Shown: positions 47,143 through 58,579, counted from the stretch's first letter. The stretch: DNA of 64,000 nt from Bidens hawaiensis (GCA_021521415.1 JAIQDT010001135.1:239501-303500), one strand, 5' to 3'. Notes: generated by a model not told the origin, from the sequence alone. Made by a program: numbers and translations.

Positions 47143-47369
47143 TCCTGAAGATCCCTTCCCGTTGCTAGGATAGTCTTGTACAGATGTATTTATTTTCTTT
47201 TCGTAGGCGGGTAGTTACCCGGCCATTCTTGTAATAATCCGTTTGTGAAATATTAATCTTTTTGCGCATAAGATTGTTATTTCCTTCTTTGGGTTTCTTG
47301 CTTTATAAACTTATGACTTGCATACTTAGTTTAAATTAGCAATTTTTCAAGTGTAGAATAAGTTAACCT

Positions 47370-47950
47370 GTTGAACGTGGTTGATAATGGGTTAAAGTTT
47401 TGCTTCCTCTTTCATGATTGTGCGGGTAGAACCGTCACTTGCACTTAGTAAGATGGCTAAACTTTAACCTTCATCTGACCTGCGTGTAGGTTTTCCTCAT
47501 CTTTTGAGGATAAGTGAACCTTTGAACGTGGTTGATAATGGGTGTGAAGTTTTGCTTCCTCTTTCGTGATTGTGCGGGTAGAACCGTCACTTGCACTTAG
47601 TAGGATGGCAAAACTTTACCCATATCTGACCTGCGTGTAGGTTTTCCTCATCCTTTGAGGATAAGTTAACCTTTGAACGTGGTTGATAATAGGTGTGAAG
47701 TTTTGCTTCCTCTTTCGTGATTGTGCGGGTAGGACCGTCACTTGCACTTAGTTTGGCAAAACTTTACCCATATCTGACCTGCGTGTAGGTTTTCCTCATC
47801 CTTTTAAGAATTTTGTTTTGAACCGTTCGACGCGCGGTTGTCAATAGGTAGTGTTCAGTTTCCTTTCATGATTCATGCGGATAGACCGGCACTTTCATTT
47901 AATGGGATAATTGAACTCTTCCCCTTCAACTGACCTGCGTGAAGGTTTGT
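47370..47950. repeat. 151-bp tandem repeats downstream of the antisense gene
   Basis: Units start TGAACGTGGTTGATAAT at 47372, 47523 and 47674, a period of 151 bp, with a divergent fourth unit near 47820. Shared blocks include TTGTGCGGGTAGAACCGTCA and GACCTGCGTGTAGG. Confidence 0.85.
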
Positions 47951-48310
47951 CACGTTATTGGGTTTGTGCGGGTAGGATCGCCTTCCCACGCAACGACTTC
48001 ACGTAATGTGAATGCCGTTACCAGTGTTCAGAAAAGTATAAATGTAAAATCATCAGCTTCGATGTTCTAAAGAGAATCATTTCCATTAGAAGTGGCTCTT
48101 GGCCTTTTCTTTACAAATTGGAATTGATTTACATGCAAACTGTGTAAATAAGCTCCCTTCCATATTGTTGGGATGGGAGTGCCATCGAGCCGATACGCAC
48201 CTGGCTCGGGATCTCGTTCTTTACGCAGCATGTAGTCTCGACATTGAAGCTGGAATTTTTATTCATGTTTTCCTCAGCTGGGGTTCTACACGCACCCGCC
48301 TGTTCAGCCT

Positions 48311-49765
48311 TTATTGCGCCACGAGGTGCGCGAGCGTCCCATCTCTGACAAATGCTTCGACCATGTCTTTTACGTCTATGCATTCTTCAGTGTTGTGGCC
48401 TTTTGTCTTGTGAAAGTCACAGTATTTGCTCCGATCAGCATCGTGACGATGTCGGATTATTGGAGGCTTTGGCCACGGGAGCTCTTCAGTGGCGAATATC
48501 TCAGTGACGCTTTTGGTGAGTGGCGTCCATCTGGAGTTTCGGTGCGGCTGTACATTATCCTTTCCGCCCAATCGATGTTGCAAGCCGGATGAGGTGTCAA
48601 AGTTTACCCTTGACTGCCAAATGCCTAGCTTCCGCTTTTTATTTAATCGGGCGGTGAGGACGTTGTCTTCTCTCGTCTTCTGAGTGTAGAGGTTTGTGCT
48701 CTGGGGGAGATCTCTACCCAGTTGCTTCTCCGTTTCCGCATAGCGTTTTGCTGCTGTCATGATGGCATCCCATGTGGATGGCATGCCATCTTTACCCGTT
48801 AGGGTGCGGATGAGCTCTGGGTCATGCGCGCCCTGGATGAAGGCAGCGCGAACAAGATCTTCGCTGATATTGCCCAAACTTAGCTTCTTTGAGTTGAAGC
48901 GAGTGATGAAGTTTGGCAGAGATTCATCTTCTTCTCGTATGCATTTGAGGATTGTCCATTGCTCCTCGGTATACTTCCGTTGCTGGCTGAAGTGTTGGCT
49001 AAACTTCTGCTGGAAGTCTGCCCAGTCGTAGATGTGGTTGACCGGTAGACGATCAAACCAAGCTCTAGCAGCCCCAACAAGCGTCATTTGGAACATGTAG
49101 CACCACGTGGGTTCCGTCCAATTGCTGACGGTTGCCCCCGCTATGAACCTGTTCAAATGATCGTCTGGATCAGATATACCGTCATATGTGCCTATGTTAG
49201 GCATTTGTTTGGCACTCTTTGGGGCGATTGCTTCCGCAATGTCCCTTGCAAACTTGGACGTTCCTGCATTTGCAACGTTTGGTCTGAACGTTTTGGAGAA
49301 GTCTCGTGGACTTCCACCTGTGCTTTTTGGTTTGAAGGCTTGTCCAAAATGCCTTTTCGGTTGGGATTCCATTTCCTTACGCTTCCCTTTTGCCCTATGG
49401 CGAGGGTTCGCGTCGGAGTCGGATTCCTCCGAGTCATCCTCCCAGTATTCGAATTCGTCGGCCTGTTGTACGGAACGCAAGCGTTCGTTCAACTCGGCCT
49501 GGAATTCCTTTTGTCGTGCCTCCGCCCATGCCTTGACTTCATCGAGAGTTTGGCGGGGGAGTCTTCGTTTCTCAACCTGGGTATCAGTGGATCCCAGTAG
49601 GCGATCATTTACTGCACTTGCCCCAGCATGAGTAACTGGGGTAGTGTTCGTAAAATTTACTTCACTTGCCCCGGCTTGGGTAACCGGGGTAGTGTTTGTA
49701 AAAACTGTGTTACCGGTATTCCCCCCAGTAGCTGGGGTTGTGGTTACCGGAATTTCTCTAACCAT
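48311..49765 (-). CDS. Gag protein of the Tat-like element
   Basis: A 484-residue frame starting 66 bp inside the 5' LTR, close to the primer site. The N-terminus has two copies of a TNTTPVT-AGAS repeat and then a charged coiled stretch (LDEVKAWAEARQKEFQAELN). The core carries the Retrotrans_gag signature of the Tat lineage (IGTYDGISDPDDHLNRFIAG, MTLVGAARAWFDRLP, ITRFNSKKL, AFIQGAHDPEL). The C-terminus has the C/H cluster YCDFHKTKGHNTEEC. It stops at LAHLVAQ, where coding-competent relatives continue to protease; no pol follows in any frame. Gag would form the particle that packages the RNA. No internal stop, so it may be expressed. Confidence 0.88.
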   Translation of the reverse strand: MVREIPVTTTPATGGNTGNTVFTNTTPVTQAGASEVNFTNTTPVTHAGASAVNDRLLGSTDTQVEKRRLPRQTLDEVKAWAEARQKEFQAELNERLRSVQQADEFEYWEDDSEESDSDANPRHRAKGKRKEMESQPKRHFGQAFKPKSTGGSPRDFSKTFRPNVANAGTSKFARDIAEAIAPKSAKQMPNIGTYDGISDPDDHLNRFIAGATVSNWTEPTWCYMFQMTLVGAARAWFDRLPVNHIYDWADFQQKFSQHFSQQRKYTEEQWTILKCIREEDESLPNFITRFNSKKLSLGNISEDLVRAAFIQGAHDPELIRTLTGKDGMPSTWDAIMTAAKRYAETEKQLGRDLPQSTNLYTQKTREDNVLTARLNKKRKLGIWQSRVNFDTSSGLQHRLGGKDNVQPHRNSRWTPLTKSVTEIFATEELPWPKPPIIRHRHDADRSKYCDFHKTKGHNTEECIDVKDMVEAFVRDGTLAHLVAQ

Positions 49766-49818
49766 CTTTGTAGAAGTTTGAAAAAACTGGAGAAAAATGT
49801 AGTTCTAGCTTTATGCAC

Positions 49819-49829
49819 GGATGGCGCCA
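49819..49829 (-). promoter_or_regulatory. Primer-binding site of the Tat-like element
   Basis: The minus strand next to the 5' LTR end (...TTTCTTCA) reads T then TGGCGCCATCC. TGGCGCC pairs with tRNAs ending GGCGCCA, such as tRNA-Asp; the following bases do not clearly extend that match. The same 11 bases occur at 61275 in the element at 60181. Confidence 0.65.
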
Positions 49830-49830
49830 A

Positions 49831-50818
49831 TGAAGAAACACTAACCGGACCCCGGACAGATTACTGGTAACCTGGGGGTTAGATAGATGTTTCCCACGAG
49901 GGGTTAGACCCTTGGAAGATGGTTCTTCTGATAACCTGCAAAACAGACACCGTGAGCTCGTCACTGAGAAGGGGGGGTTCCTCCTTGTGACCACCCTCCG
50001 GCGTGAGAATCAGACTAGATTGCTCTTTAAATATAAAAGTATATTAAGAGATTGCTAGAGCAGATATCAGGTATAATATGATGATAATGTGATAAGATAT
50101 GATAGGATGAGATGGTCATACCATTTGTGGTATTTATAGCCGAAGGTAGGTTTCCAAGGAGGTATGGCCGGCTGCAACAGTGTTCCTGTTCCACCAACAG
50201 TAGCCTACGCACGTGCCCTGCTGGTAGTTGGTGGGTAGGTAGCGGCTGATTGCGACCAGGCCTGCTGTATACTATTCCTTTTCTACCAACTGCCGGCTAC
50301 GCACGTGGTATGACAATAGTTGGTGAGTAGGCGGCGGCTAATAGTGACATACAGTGTAGGAGCATGCTGCTCGCCATACTGTTGTCCATAAGCTGTCGTA
50401 TCTTTAGTCAGATCTTTTTCCCATACCTCGTCAGGTACAGTACAGAAGATCTTCCCGTATCGTACGGACTGGCTTATTTGGGCGGGAGTATTCCCCCTCC
50501 CGCCCTTATGCGGGATTGTTCCCGGCTTCGCTCATTCCTTCAGGTGACACTGAATGATTGAGAGCTAAGTGCCTTGTGCGTGTAGCCTTGCTGCGCGGGT
50601 GGCCTTCCCTAATGGCTTGTATCCGAGGCTGCGGGGACAGGCGGAGTCCTTCACCATTGGGAGGCATTTCCTGCGGGACCAGCTTGCGTACTGCGGGTAA
50701 GGACGTCACGTCTCTGAGCATGGTTGGTCCTGCGGATCCAGTTGGTTTCTGCGCAGACGTCCCTGTTTAAGGTGAGTCTTGCGGGTCCAACTGGGCTCTG
50801 CTGGGACCTACCTCTTCA
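49831..50818 (-). repeat. 5' LTR of the Tat-like element
   Basis: 988 bp, nearly identical to 41676-42662. It contains TATAAATA on the minus strand and two upstream CACGTG motifs. Confidence 0.92.
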
Positions 50819-51168
50819 CCATCGTTTGGTATTCTCATAAAGGTAGACGAGGCTTTCTCCTATACCAATAATAATCTCAACTCTCTTCTCCCACCCTATT
50901 TCTCTTCCTAGTAATTCATCTGACAAAATAATAATTGTTACCTTTCAGATTAGACATGCTAATTGGTCAAATAGGTAAAAACAACAAAAAGGTCCCTTGT
51001 AGGAATATGAGATAAGATAAATTTATCAAATGGTTCGAATCAGTTGCTTTTGAATCATTGATGGGTCGGGTTGAGCAATAGGTCATATGGGTTCGGACTC
51101 ATACAGGTCATTTTAATTATGGGTTGCACTGATATTTTTTTTTATTTGGAAATGATTAAAATTACGTC

Positions 51169-51204
<36 letters not shown>

Positions 51205-53952
51205 CAACTAATGAATAGATAAAACAATTACGCAAGTTGTTTGCATCAGAAATGGAGGCTGGGCAACTTTCAACCTATTAGAGGCATTACCCTCTCAGTT
51301 GCGTTTTTTAACATGACCTGAATGAGATAAAACATAACAAAAATCGACCAACTTTATAAATAAACGAATTGAAATCGAACTTACCAAAAATGTAGAAGTC
51401 AAGGCTCTTGTTGGGCATGTATTCATATATAAGAATAGTTTTGGATCCTAAACAACTGCATCCTAATAACCTAAGAAGATTTGGATGCTCAACACTGCTA
51501 GATAATTTAACTTCATTAAAGAAATCTGCTACTTTAAATTTATAGCTGATAAAAAGTCTCTTTACAGCTATTTCTCGTTCATCATTAAGAGCCCCTTAAG
51601 AGAAATTTCATAGACTCATAGTTCACGTTAGCTGTCTTCACATGCTTAGTTATGAATGGGTAGATATAGTTTTATATAAATGGGATTAATAAAAGTCAAC
51701 ACAACTAAAAAGAATTACAACATGCCAACCCAACACAATTAGACTTGTATAAAAAACTCAAACCTTGTACACGGTCCCGAATCCTCCTTGTCCGATCTTA
51801 TTAGAATCATCCCAGTGTTCGGTAGCATTTTCAACAGTGGAGTATTTGAAGTACAAGCCACTATCATTAAGAATCTTTACTAGTTTGCGAGTATCATAAG
51901 AACCTAGAAATTATAAGCAGTCAGTAGTTTGCTTCATAGATTTCGCAAAACATGTTTTTTTAATCAAATATTGTGGGTATACCTCTTCTTTTGTGTTGAA
52001 TATGTTTGTGTTTCTTGATATATAAGATGATCATCAAAGCAACTGTAATTACCACCACAGTAGTGGCGACTGAAGCCGCGATTGTTACTATCCTCGCTGC
52101 CAACAACGATATCAATTTCTTCATCGCGTAAATAAGATTTTTATTGGAAAGTTTTTTCTTACCCGTGCTTATGTTACTTATTCTGTTTATTATCCTTTTG
52201 ATGACATTGTTTATAACTTAGGTAGGGATGTAAAGTGACGGAACTTAAACATTTATATTGAGGGGTCAAAAATTTTAAAAATAAATATTAAGTTCTTACA
52301 CATAAAACAACCAACTATTTTACCTATTAAAGACCATAAATTAAAAAAAAATAATAATAACCAATTCTTACATATATAGTATATCTACATATACGTTACA
52401 CATTTTTAAAAAGTAAATTTAAAATTGCATTTAGTAAAGTCAGATAGGTTATAAAAATGATTCACATAATAAACATAAAAAATAATTTAAAAGAAAGAAG
52501 CATTTAAAGAAGGAAGTAGAACACTAGTACCTATATATTGTGAAAAACAAAAGTACATCAGTTTTTCTTTTTAAAATGACTAAACGACGTCCATTTTAAT
52601 AATAAAATTACAGAATGTTAGATATTTTAATTCAAATTAAGGTTACACAGCTTATCATCTTCTTCCCTCATATTATGAACGCACCATGCGAGAGCTTCGT
52701 TGGAAAAAAAGTTAAGAAAAAAGTTATGGCTATTTCTAAGCCCAAAAACCAAATGGGCCACAACCCCTACTCGCCCCTAAAAAGTTCTATCCTTGGCGGA
52801 TGTTCATCGTCCGCTTAGGCTGATTATATATTTGGTGGGATTTTAGGTGGAACCGTTAACTACGAACCGACCAAGTTGTCTAGTGATTAAAAAGACTTTA
52901 TAAATTTTCAAATCTATAATATATATATATATAAACGAAACCTTTAAAAGCTCTCTAGTTGCTTCTTAAATTCTCTTAAGCCACCAGATTACTTTATTTG
53001 TAAATAAATGTTTATCATGCATTTGATCTGAATTCATAGATATGGGTCTCACTAAACCCAGAGAGCTCTTAAACGGGTAAATTAAAAATTAATCTTTCCA
53101 AATATTTGATATGAAAATCCTATAAAATAGAGATATACTAAAAATTAATATCTAATTTTTTATAAGATATTATTTATAATTAAGAAACAATTTTATAGTA
53201 AAAAAATAAGCGAGTCATGGGTCACCAAACCCAGATAGCTTTTAAACGGGTTGTAACATATCATTTATTTATGAAACTCTTTCATCATCAAACCCTAAGT
53301 ATATTATTAATTTCCTTACAATAAAGAAAATTAAAATCCAAAAAATAAATATTAAAAAACAAAAAATATAAAACAACCCTCGTAATATGGGGGATAAAAC
53401 CTAGTAAATAAATAAATAGTAGTTACCTTTATTGCTAGATCGTCCTTTGACCGGTAAAGGATTGAGAAAATTGGTATCCGAATACCTCATGAAACACCCC
53501 ATGTTCAACACGCGACCCTCAGACCATGGTGAACATTTCTTTAACGACATCGATGCGTTCTCCAAGCACGCCCTACAAGAACTCGGGCTCAAAGTCTTCC
53601 GACATTCCACCAACACATAAACCGAATCATTAGTACCCGACACCAACAATTCTACCCTACCAAAGTAATCATTATTTCTCAACGCACCCGATACAGCATT
53701 GACCTCTCAACCAGTGACGGATTTAGAATTTTTTTTTATCTGGTTCGCTATTTTAAGATGCTCTAAATATATAAGAACGCGTATAAAAAAATTGGGTCGG
53801 GTTGACGATTCGGATTGGTTTAACGGTTCGGGTCAAGAAAGATTAATCATATAATAAAAAACGATATAATAACTAAAAAACATCATCATTAGAAACTAAA
53901 AAAACACGGGACTTAAAAACGATAATCTTTCGAAATAAAAAAAAAACTAACC

Positions 53953-54515
53953 TTATAGTTGTTCTTTACGAGTTTTCATCTTTTGAAAGCGTTGCATTAC
54001 ATCTTCGATCGAAACTTGTAGTAAAAACTCTCTTTCAATGTAGCAAATGCAAGAATCATTCATGTACCCGTCACCCATCCTATTACGTAGTTCCGTCTTC
54101 ACATGCTTCATTGAAGAAAAACTTCTTTCAACACTAGCCGTTGCAACCGGTAGAACTAGTGACAATTTTATTAAACGATAAACCAACGGATAATCAATGT
54201 GTTTTCTTGTTTCCACCATCATTTTTGCAAGATCACTTACCCCTTTAAGATTGTCAAACCTCGAATCTTCTTTCACATTAGCAATGTAGTGGCCAAGTTA
54301 GCAAAATCTCGTTGCGGGAAATTATGCCCAATAGGTTGACATGGCCCTCTTAGCAAATATGTTCTTCTAATTTCATCTTTTTGATTAGGATGATATGATG
54401 AAATCGGCTTTCGATCTGAAGGATCCCATGGAAGATCATCCAATTCGACTCTTGCCAGATTATTACTACTAGATGGTGAAGGGTCTCGTGGCCTTCTCGA
54501 TAAAAAACGGTCCAT
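53953..54515 (-). pseudogene. hAT transposase fragments, copy 1
   Basis: The first frame, 54515-54273, encodes an N-terminal part with a TTF-type zinc-finger start (LDDLPWDPSDRKPISSYHPN, RGPCQP). The second, 54276-53953, is the C-terminal hAT dimerisation region (YRLIKLSLVLPVATASVERS, RNRMGD). The central catalytic and RNase H-like part is missing and the two join out of frame, so it is an internal-deletion derivative that cannot encode active transposase. Confidence 0.85.
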
Positions 54516-54988
54516 AATCTATCAAATTTAAGTTCTGTAAAAGCAAAAATAAAATTCAAAGCCCTAAAAAACTAACATCTTTTTTGAACACTCAATCATC
54601 AAAAGTCTCATTCTAACGAACTACAAAAGGGGCGGGATTCGGGAACGCACCTGAACGCGGAGGCCGGACTGCCGGAGGGTATCGGACTATCGGTGAGACG
54701 GCGACGGCGAGTTTCTGGTGTGACTGTGTGACTGTGAGTGTCGGAGTCAGTGACGGATTTAGAATTTTTTTTTATCTGGTTCGCTATTTTAAGATGCTCT
54801 AAATATATAAGAACGCGTATAAAAAAATTGGGTCGGGTTGACGATTCGGATTGGTTTAACGGTTCGGGTCAAGAAAGATTAATCATATAATAAAAAACGA
54901 TATAATAACTAAAAAACATCATCATTAGAAACTAAAAAAACACGGGACTTAAAAACGATAATCTTTCGAAATAAAAAAAAAACTAACC

Positions 54989-55551
54989 TTATAGTTGTTC
55001 TTTACGAGTTTTCATCTTTTGAAAGCGTTGCATTACATCTTCGATCGAAACTTGTAGTAAAAACTCTCTTTCAATGTAGCAAATGCAAGAATCATTCATG
55101 TACCCGTCACCCATCCTATTACGTAGTTCCGTCTTCACATGCTTCATTGAAGAAAAACTTCTTTCAACACTAGCCGTTGCAACCGGTAGAACTAGTGACA
55201 ATTTTATTAAACGATAAACCAACGGATAATCAATGTGTTTTCTTGTTTCCACCATCATTTTTGCAAGATCACTTACCCCTTTAAGATTGTCAAACCTCGA
55301 ATCTTCTTTCACATTAGCAATGTAGTGGCCAAGTTAGCAAAATCTCGTTGCGGGAAATTATGCCCAATAGGTTGACATGGCCCTCTTAGCAAATATGTTC
55401 TTCTAATTTCATCTTTTTGATTAGGATGATATGATGAAATCGGCTTTCGATCTGAAGGATCCCATGGAAGATCATCCAATTCGACTCTTGCCAGATTATT
55501 ACTACTAGATGGTGAAGGGTCTCGTGGCCTTCTCGATAAAAAACGGTCCAT
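54989..55551 (-). pseudogene. hAT transposase fragments, copy 2
   Basis: Identical by translation to copy 1 (frames 55551-55309 and 55312-54989), at an offset of exactly 1036 bp. Confidence 0.85.
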
Positions 55552-56781
55552 AATCTATCAAATTTAAGTTCTGTAAAAGCAAAAATAAAATTCAAAGCCC
55601 TAAAAAACTAACATCTTTTTTGAACACTCAATCATCAAAAGTCTCATTCTAACGAACTACAAAAGGGGCGGGATTCGGGAACGCACCTGAACGCGGAGGC
55701 CGGACTGCCGGAGGGTATCGGACTATCGGTGAGACGGCGACGGCGAGTTTCTGGTGTGACTGTGTGACTCCGACTCGGAGTCGTCACCGTCGGCGAACGC
55801 GGAGGCCGGAGGATGTGTATTGTGGATTTAGGGTTTTTAATTTGTGGGAGCTACAGATGGAATTGGAGATTTGGAGGTGGTCGGCGTCTGTCTGTGTGAC
55901 TGTGAGGTGGTCGGCGTCTCGGCGAGTTTCTTTCTCTACGGTAGAGGTGGACAGACAGACAGTGAGGGAAATTGGGGGTGTTTAGGGTTTTTAAGAAAGG
56001 TTTATAAGGGTAATAGAGCACAAAAGAAAAAGGCAAAAAAAAATAAGGTTGTGTCTTGTGTGAGACTCGAACCCGGGTCTGCACTCAAACACAATGCACG
56101 CCTTGCCACTAAGCCAGTATATGTTTTATGTATATATTTGAAACGAATTATATATATGGTTCAGCCCAGAAACACATGGTTCGCTAAAAAAGTCGCTATT
56201 AAATGCTCCACTACGGTTCGAAAAACACCTGGTTCGCTTGACCCGGTACTCACATGAATAAATCCGTCCCTGCTCTCAACGCACCCGATACAGCATTGAC
56301 CACTGCCTGACTTGTTGACTCTTGAAACAACACACCTTTTTTTGTTGTATTCCCGCAAACCATATCATCTTTCGGGTTCGCATACTCCTCGAAGAAGTTA
56401 TAATGTTGGAGGCGCATAAAGCACCCGTCAAGATAAATCCACCCCCCCGCTTTGGGGGTAGCTTGCGGGAAAAGAAGTACGTATTTGGGCATAACATATG
56501 ATGCAATCTTGTGAAGAGAGATCACCGTAGCATTCCGCTAGAGCGTAGATTGAGTTGGGGCCAGTGCCCACAGTTGCTGTCGCGTTATGTGAAGTTTGAA
56601 TTTGGCTCGTAATCATATTCATTGTACGAATAAAATTCTTGAGGAATGTTGTTTGGTCAGTCTCTGAGGTGTTATCACACTGCATTTTGATTATTTCGGG
56701 TCTGGCGTCGCCGTTTGATTTGGATACTTGTATGATCAAAACAACGATGAAAATTATAGCTGTATGTGTTGATTTCTTCAT

Positions 56782-58579
56782 CTTCTAGTCATGAAAACTG
56801 AAATAACATAAAACCAGTTTTGAGCAGTACGTGTAATATGTTCAGTTTTGGGAGATATACATACATTCATATATATATAGGCATATAATTGAGTGACAAG
56901 AGAAAATGATACATGAGATTGAGATTGAGATTGAGATTGAGATTGAGATTGAGAGAGAGATATTTAGAATTGTACTTATCGAATGGCTTTTTATAGAGAG
57001 GGAGATTCATTATTTTTTTCGGAACGAATTTCTTTTTTATGTTTAGGCCACCGTATGCTTTAATTTGAGGAGTTCCGTTGCTCTATTCTGGTTGGACTAC
57101 GTTGTCTTAACTGGGCACACAGTGACTTAAGAGTTCAGAGTTTGGCTTGGCATTTCCCCGGGAAACCATACCACTGGTTACCACTTGACAGTCGTTGTAA
57201 CGCCACAATAGCAGAACTCTTTGGCGTAACACACAGTGGGACAAAAACCCGAGTGGACTTAGGATTCGAACTGACAACCTCTCAAGGCCTAGCCAATATT
57301 TCATTATCAATGTCCATCCAAAGTGACCCAAGTGTGGATCGAACTTACGTTTTTACAGGAGAACCCCAACCTTCCTTTGTATCCACGTACTCCATATTAT
57401 ATGAACGAACATAAACAAACACAGACAAAAATAAACAAGCATAAACGAACATAAATGAACGAAGGGACGAAACATTTGTTCATGTTCATTCATTTAATTA
57501 AATGAACACCAGTTTTTTGCTCATGTTCGTTTGTTTATTAAATATACGAACATAAATGAACTTACCATTGAATTGTTCACGAATAGTTCACTGGATGATC
57601 GGTTCATTGCAAGCCTAGGAATAAATAGATATATGCATGCATTGTTTAAAATGTGATAAGGGTCTAACAGTCTCTCTTTTCTCTCCTACCACATTCAATT
57701 ATCTTTCATGTAGAATGTAATATGGTTGCGTGATCAGGGCGAATCTACGTAGTGATTAGGGGGTTCATGGGAACCCCCGAGTTTTGAAATAACAGTGTAA
57801 CGTTATATAGAGAAAAACTGAGTGGATCACCTTATAAAATAGGAGTGAACTGCTTAAAATACCAAGCAAGTGGCGTTGTGGATAAGGTATGAGTTTAATA
57901 AACTTAAGTCTCGAGTTTGATTGTTGTATTCATCAATTTCATTTTGAAACTTTTTTTTGCATATGTTTAGCAGTTCAGTGTTTGATGACCTAGTGAAAGT
58001 TGTACTTTACGTTTTATTATTAATAACATAATCAACTAAAATAATGAACAATTTTGGAATAACCAAAAACAATTTGATAATAAGGTGGGAAACTTTAAAC
58101 GGAAGAAAAGAATAATTGATTGGAAGCAAACCCATGTAGTAAAATACAATATGATGAAATGATATAATATATAGTATAAAAGTATATATGCAAGAGATGA
58201 GCCAGCATAAAAAAAATTAAAAAGGAAAAAAAAACCTCGAAATTTTATTTGAATCGAATTCGAATAAATGAGACTTGAAAAACTCAAAATTAGATTTGAT
58301 TCAAACTAGTAATCATATATGAATTCATATTTTCAATTATACATTTTATTGTTATTTTTATTTTACACATACACACAAATTAATAAATAAATAAGTTCAC
58401 ATATATACTTATTTGTACGGCTTAAGTGCAACTGTACTTGGAAGACTCTGAAAGGTTTACTATCCACATGCAACCCACCTTACTCGAGACCCACACTACG
58501 TATATTCTAACATTTTAATATTATTTTCTAATAACGAATTTCATAATCTTGAATTGATATCTTTAATAATATTTAGAAA
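56782..58579. other. Intergenic region upstream of CRK3
   Basis: It contains a TTGAGA microsatellite (about 56915-56957). Near 57737 CAGGGCGAATCTACG and a GGGGGTTCATGGGAACCCCC palindrome look like a hAT end whose partner was not found. Near 57870-57930 there is a tRNA-promoter-like pattern (GTGGCGTTGTGGATAAGG ... TCGAGTTTGAT) suggesting a SINE-like remnant. No gene is supported. Confidence 0.45.

Larger units (their letters stand above)
41676..50818 (-). mobile_element. Complete Tat-like LTR retrotransposon: gag plus antisense spliced gene, no pol
   Basis: LTRs at 41676-42662 and 49831-50818 in the same orientation, with TSD CCATC at 41671-41675 and 50819-50823. On the minus strand: 5' LTR, primer site starting TGGCGCCATCC (49829 downwards), gag (49765-48311), a 151-bp tandem repeat block, the region occupied on the plus strand by a five-exon gene, 98-bp tandem repeats, polypurine tract GGACTGGGGGGACT (42676-42663), 3' LTR. 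About seven differences between LTRs by eye, so a young insertion. No protease, RT, RNase H or integrase. Gag type, antisense ORF and repeat-rich 3' region are known traits of the Ty3/gypsy Tat lineage. It lies in the catalytic exon of CRK3. Confidence 0.9.
53712..56272 (-). mobile_element. hAT transposon with partial internal tandem duplication, 8-bp TSD
   Basis: It is flanked by CTCTCAAC at 53704-53711 and 56273-56280. The left end CAGTGACGGATTTA and the right end on the minus strand CAGGGACGGATTTA are terminal inverted repeats with the hAT CAGNG start. The first roughly 1021 bp (53712-about 54732) are repeated at 54748-about 55768 (offset 1036 bp) with no difference noticed. A 15-bp joint separates the copies. 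Both copies carry the same transposase fragments. It lies in CRK3 exon 1. Confidence 0.88.
40661..56781 (-). pseudogene. CRK3: cysteine-rich receptor-like kinase broken by two transposons
   Basis: Exons: exon 1 in two parts (56781-56281 and 53703-53427), 52096-51983 (transmembrane), 51903-51764 (glycine loop IGQGGFGTVYK), 51594-51385 (EIAVKR), catalytic exon in two parts (50919-50824 and 41675-41537), 41423-41273 (MAPEY), 41002-40661. Exon 1 has a signal peptide and two Gnk2 domains (CYGDLSSQDCIIC; second CRKTLSPSSCRAC). Lesions: a 7-base C-run at 56442-56448 shifts the frame between the Gnk2 domains. A 28-bp tandem duplication in exon 1 (53677-53704 and its partner, split by the transposon) adds a second shift. 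A hAT element (53712-56272) interrupts exon 1. A 9.1-kb Tat element (41676-50818) interrupts the catalytic exon just before the HRD motif. The DFG motif reads DYG. The gene cannot encode a kinase. Confidence 0.85.

Noticed and set aside
49088..49631. Plus-strand open frames of 147-170 residues
   Set aside because: They are antisense shadows of the Tat gag gene, whose domain signatures are clear on the minus strand.
56060..56125. A tRNA-like stretch with TCGAACCCGGGTCTGC and GCCACTAAGCC
   Set aside because: Only B-box-like and A-box-like words are present, inside the hAT element; no cloverleaf was found.
57142..57414. 90-residue plus-strand frame
   Set aside because: No recognisable domain, no splice context and no second copy to support it; probably chance in a repeat remnant.
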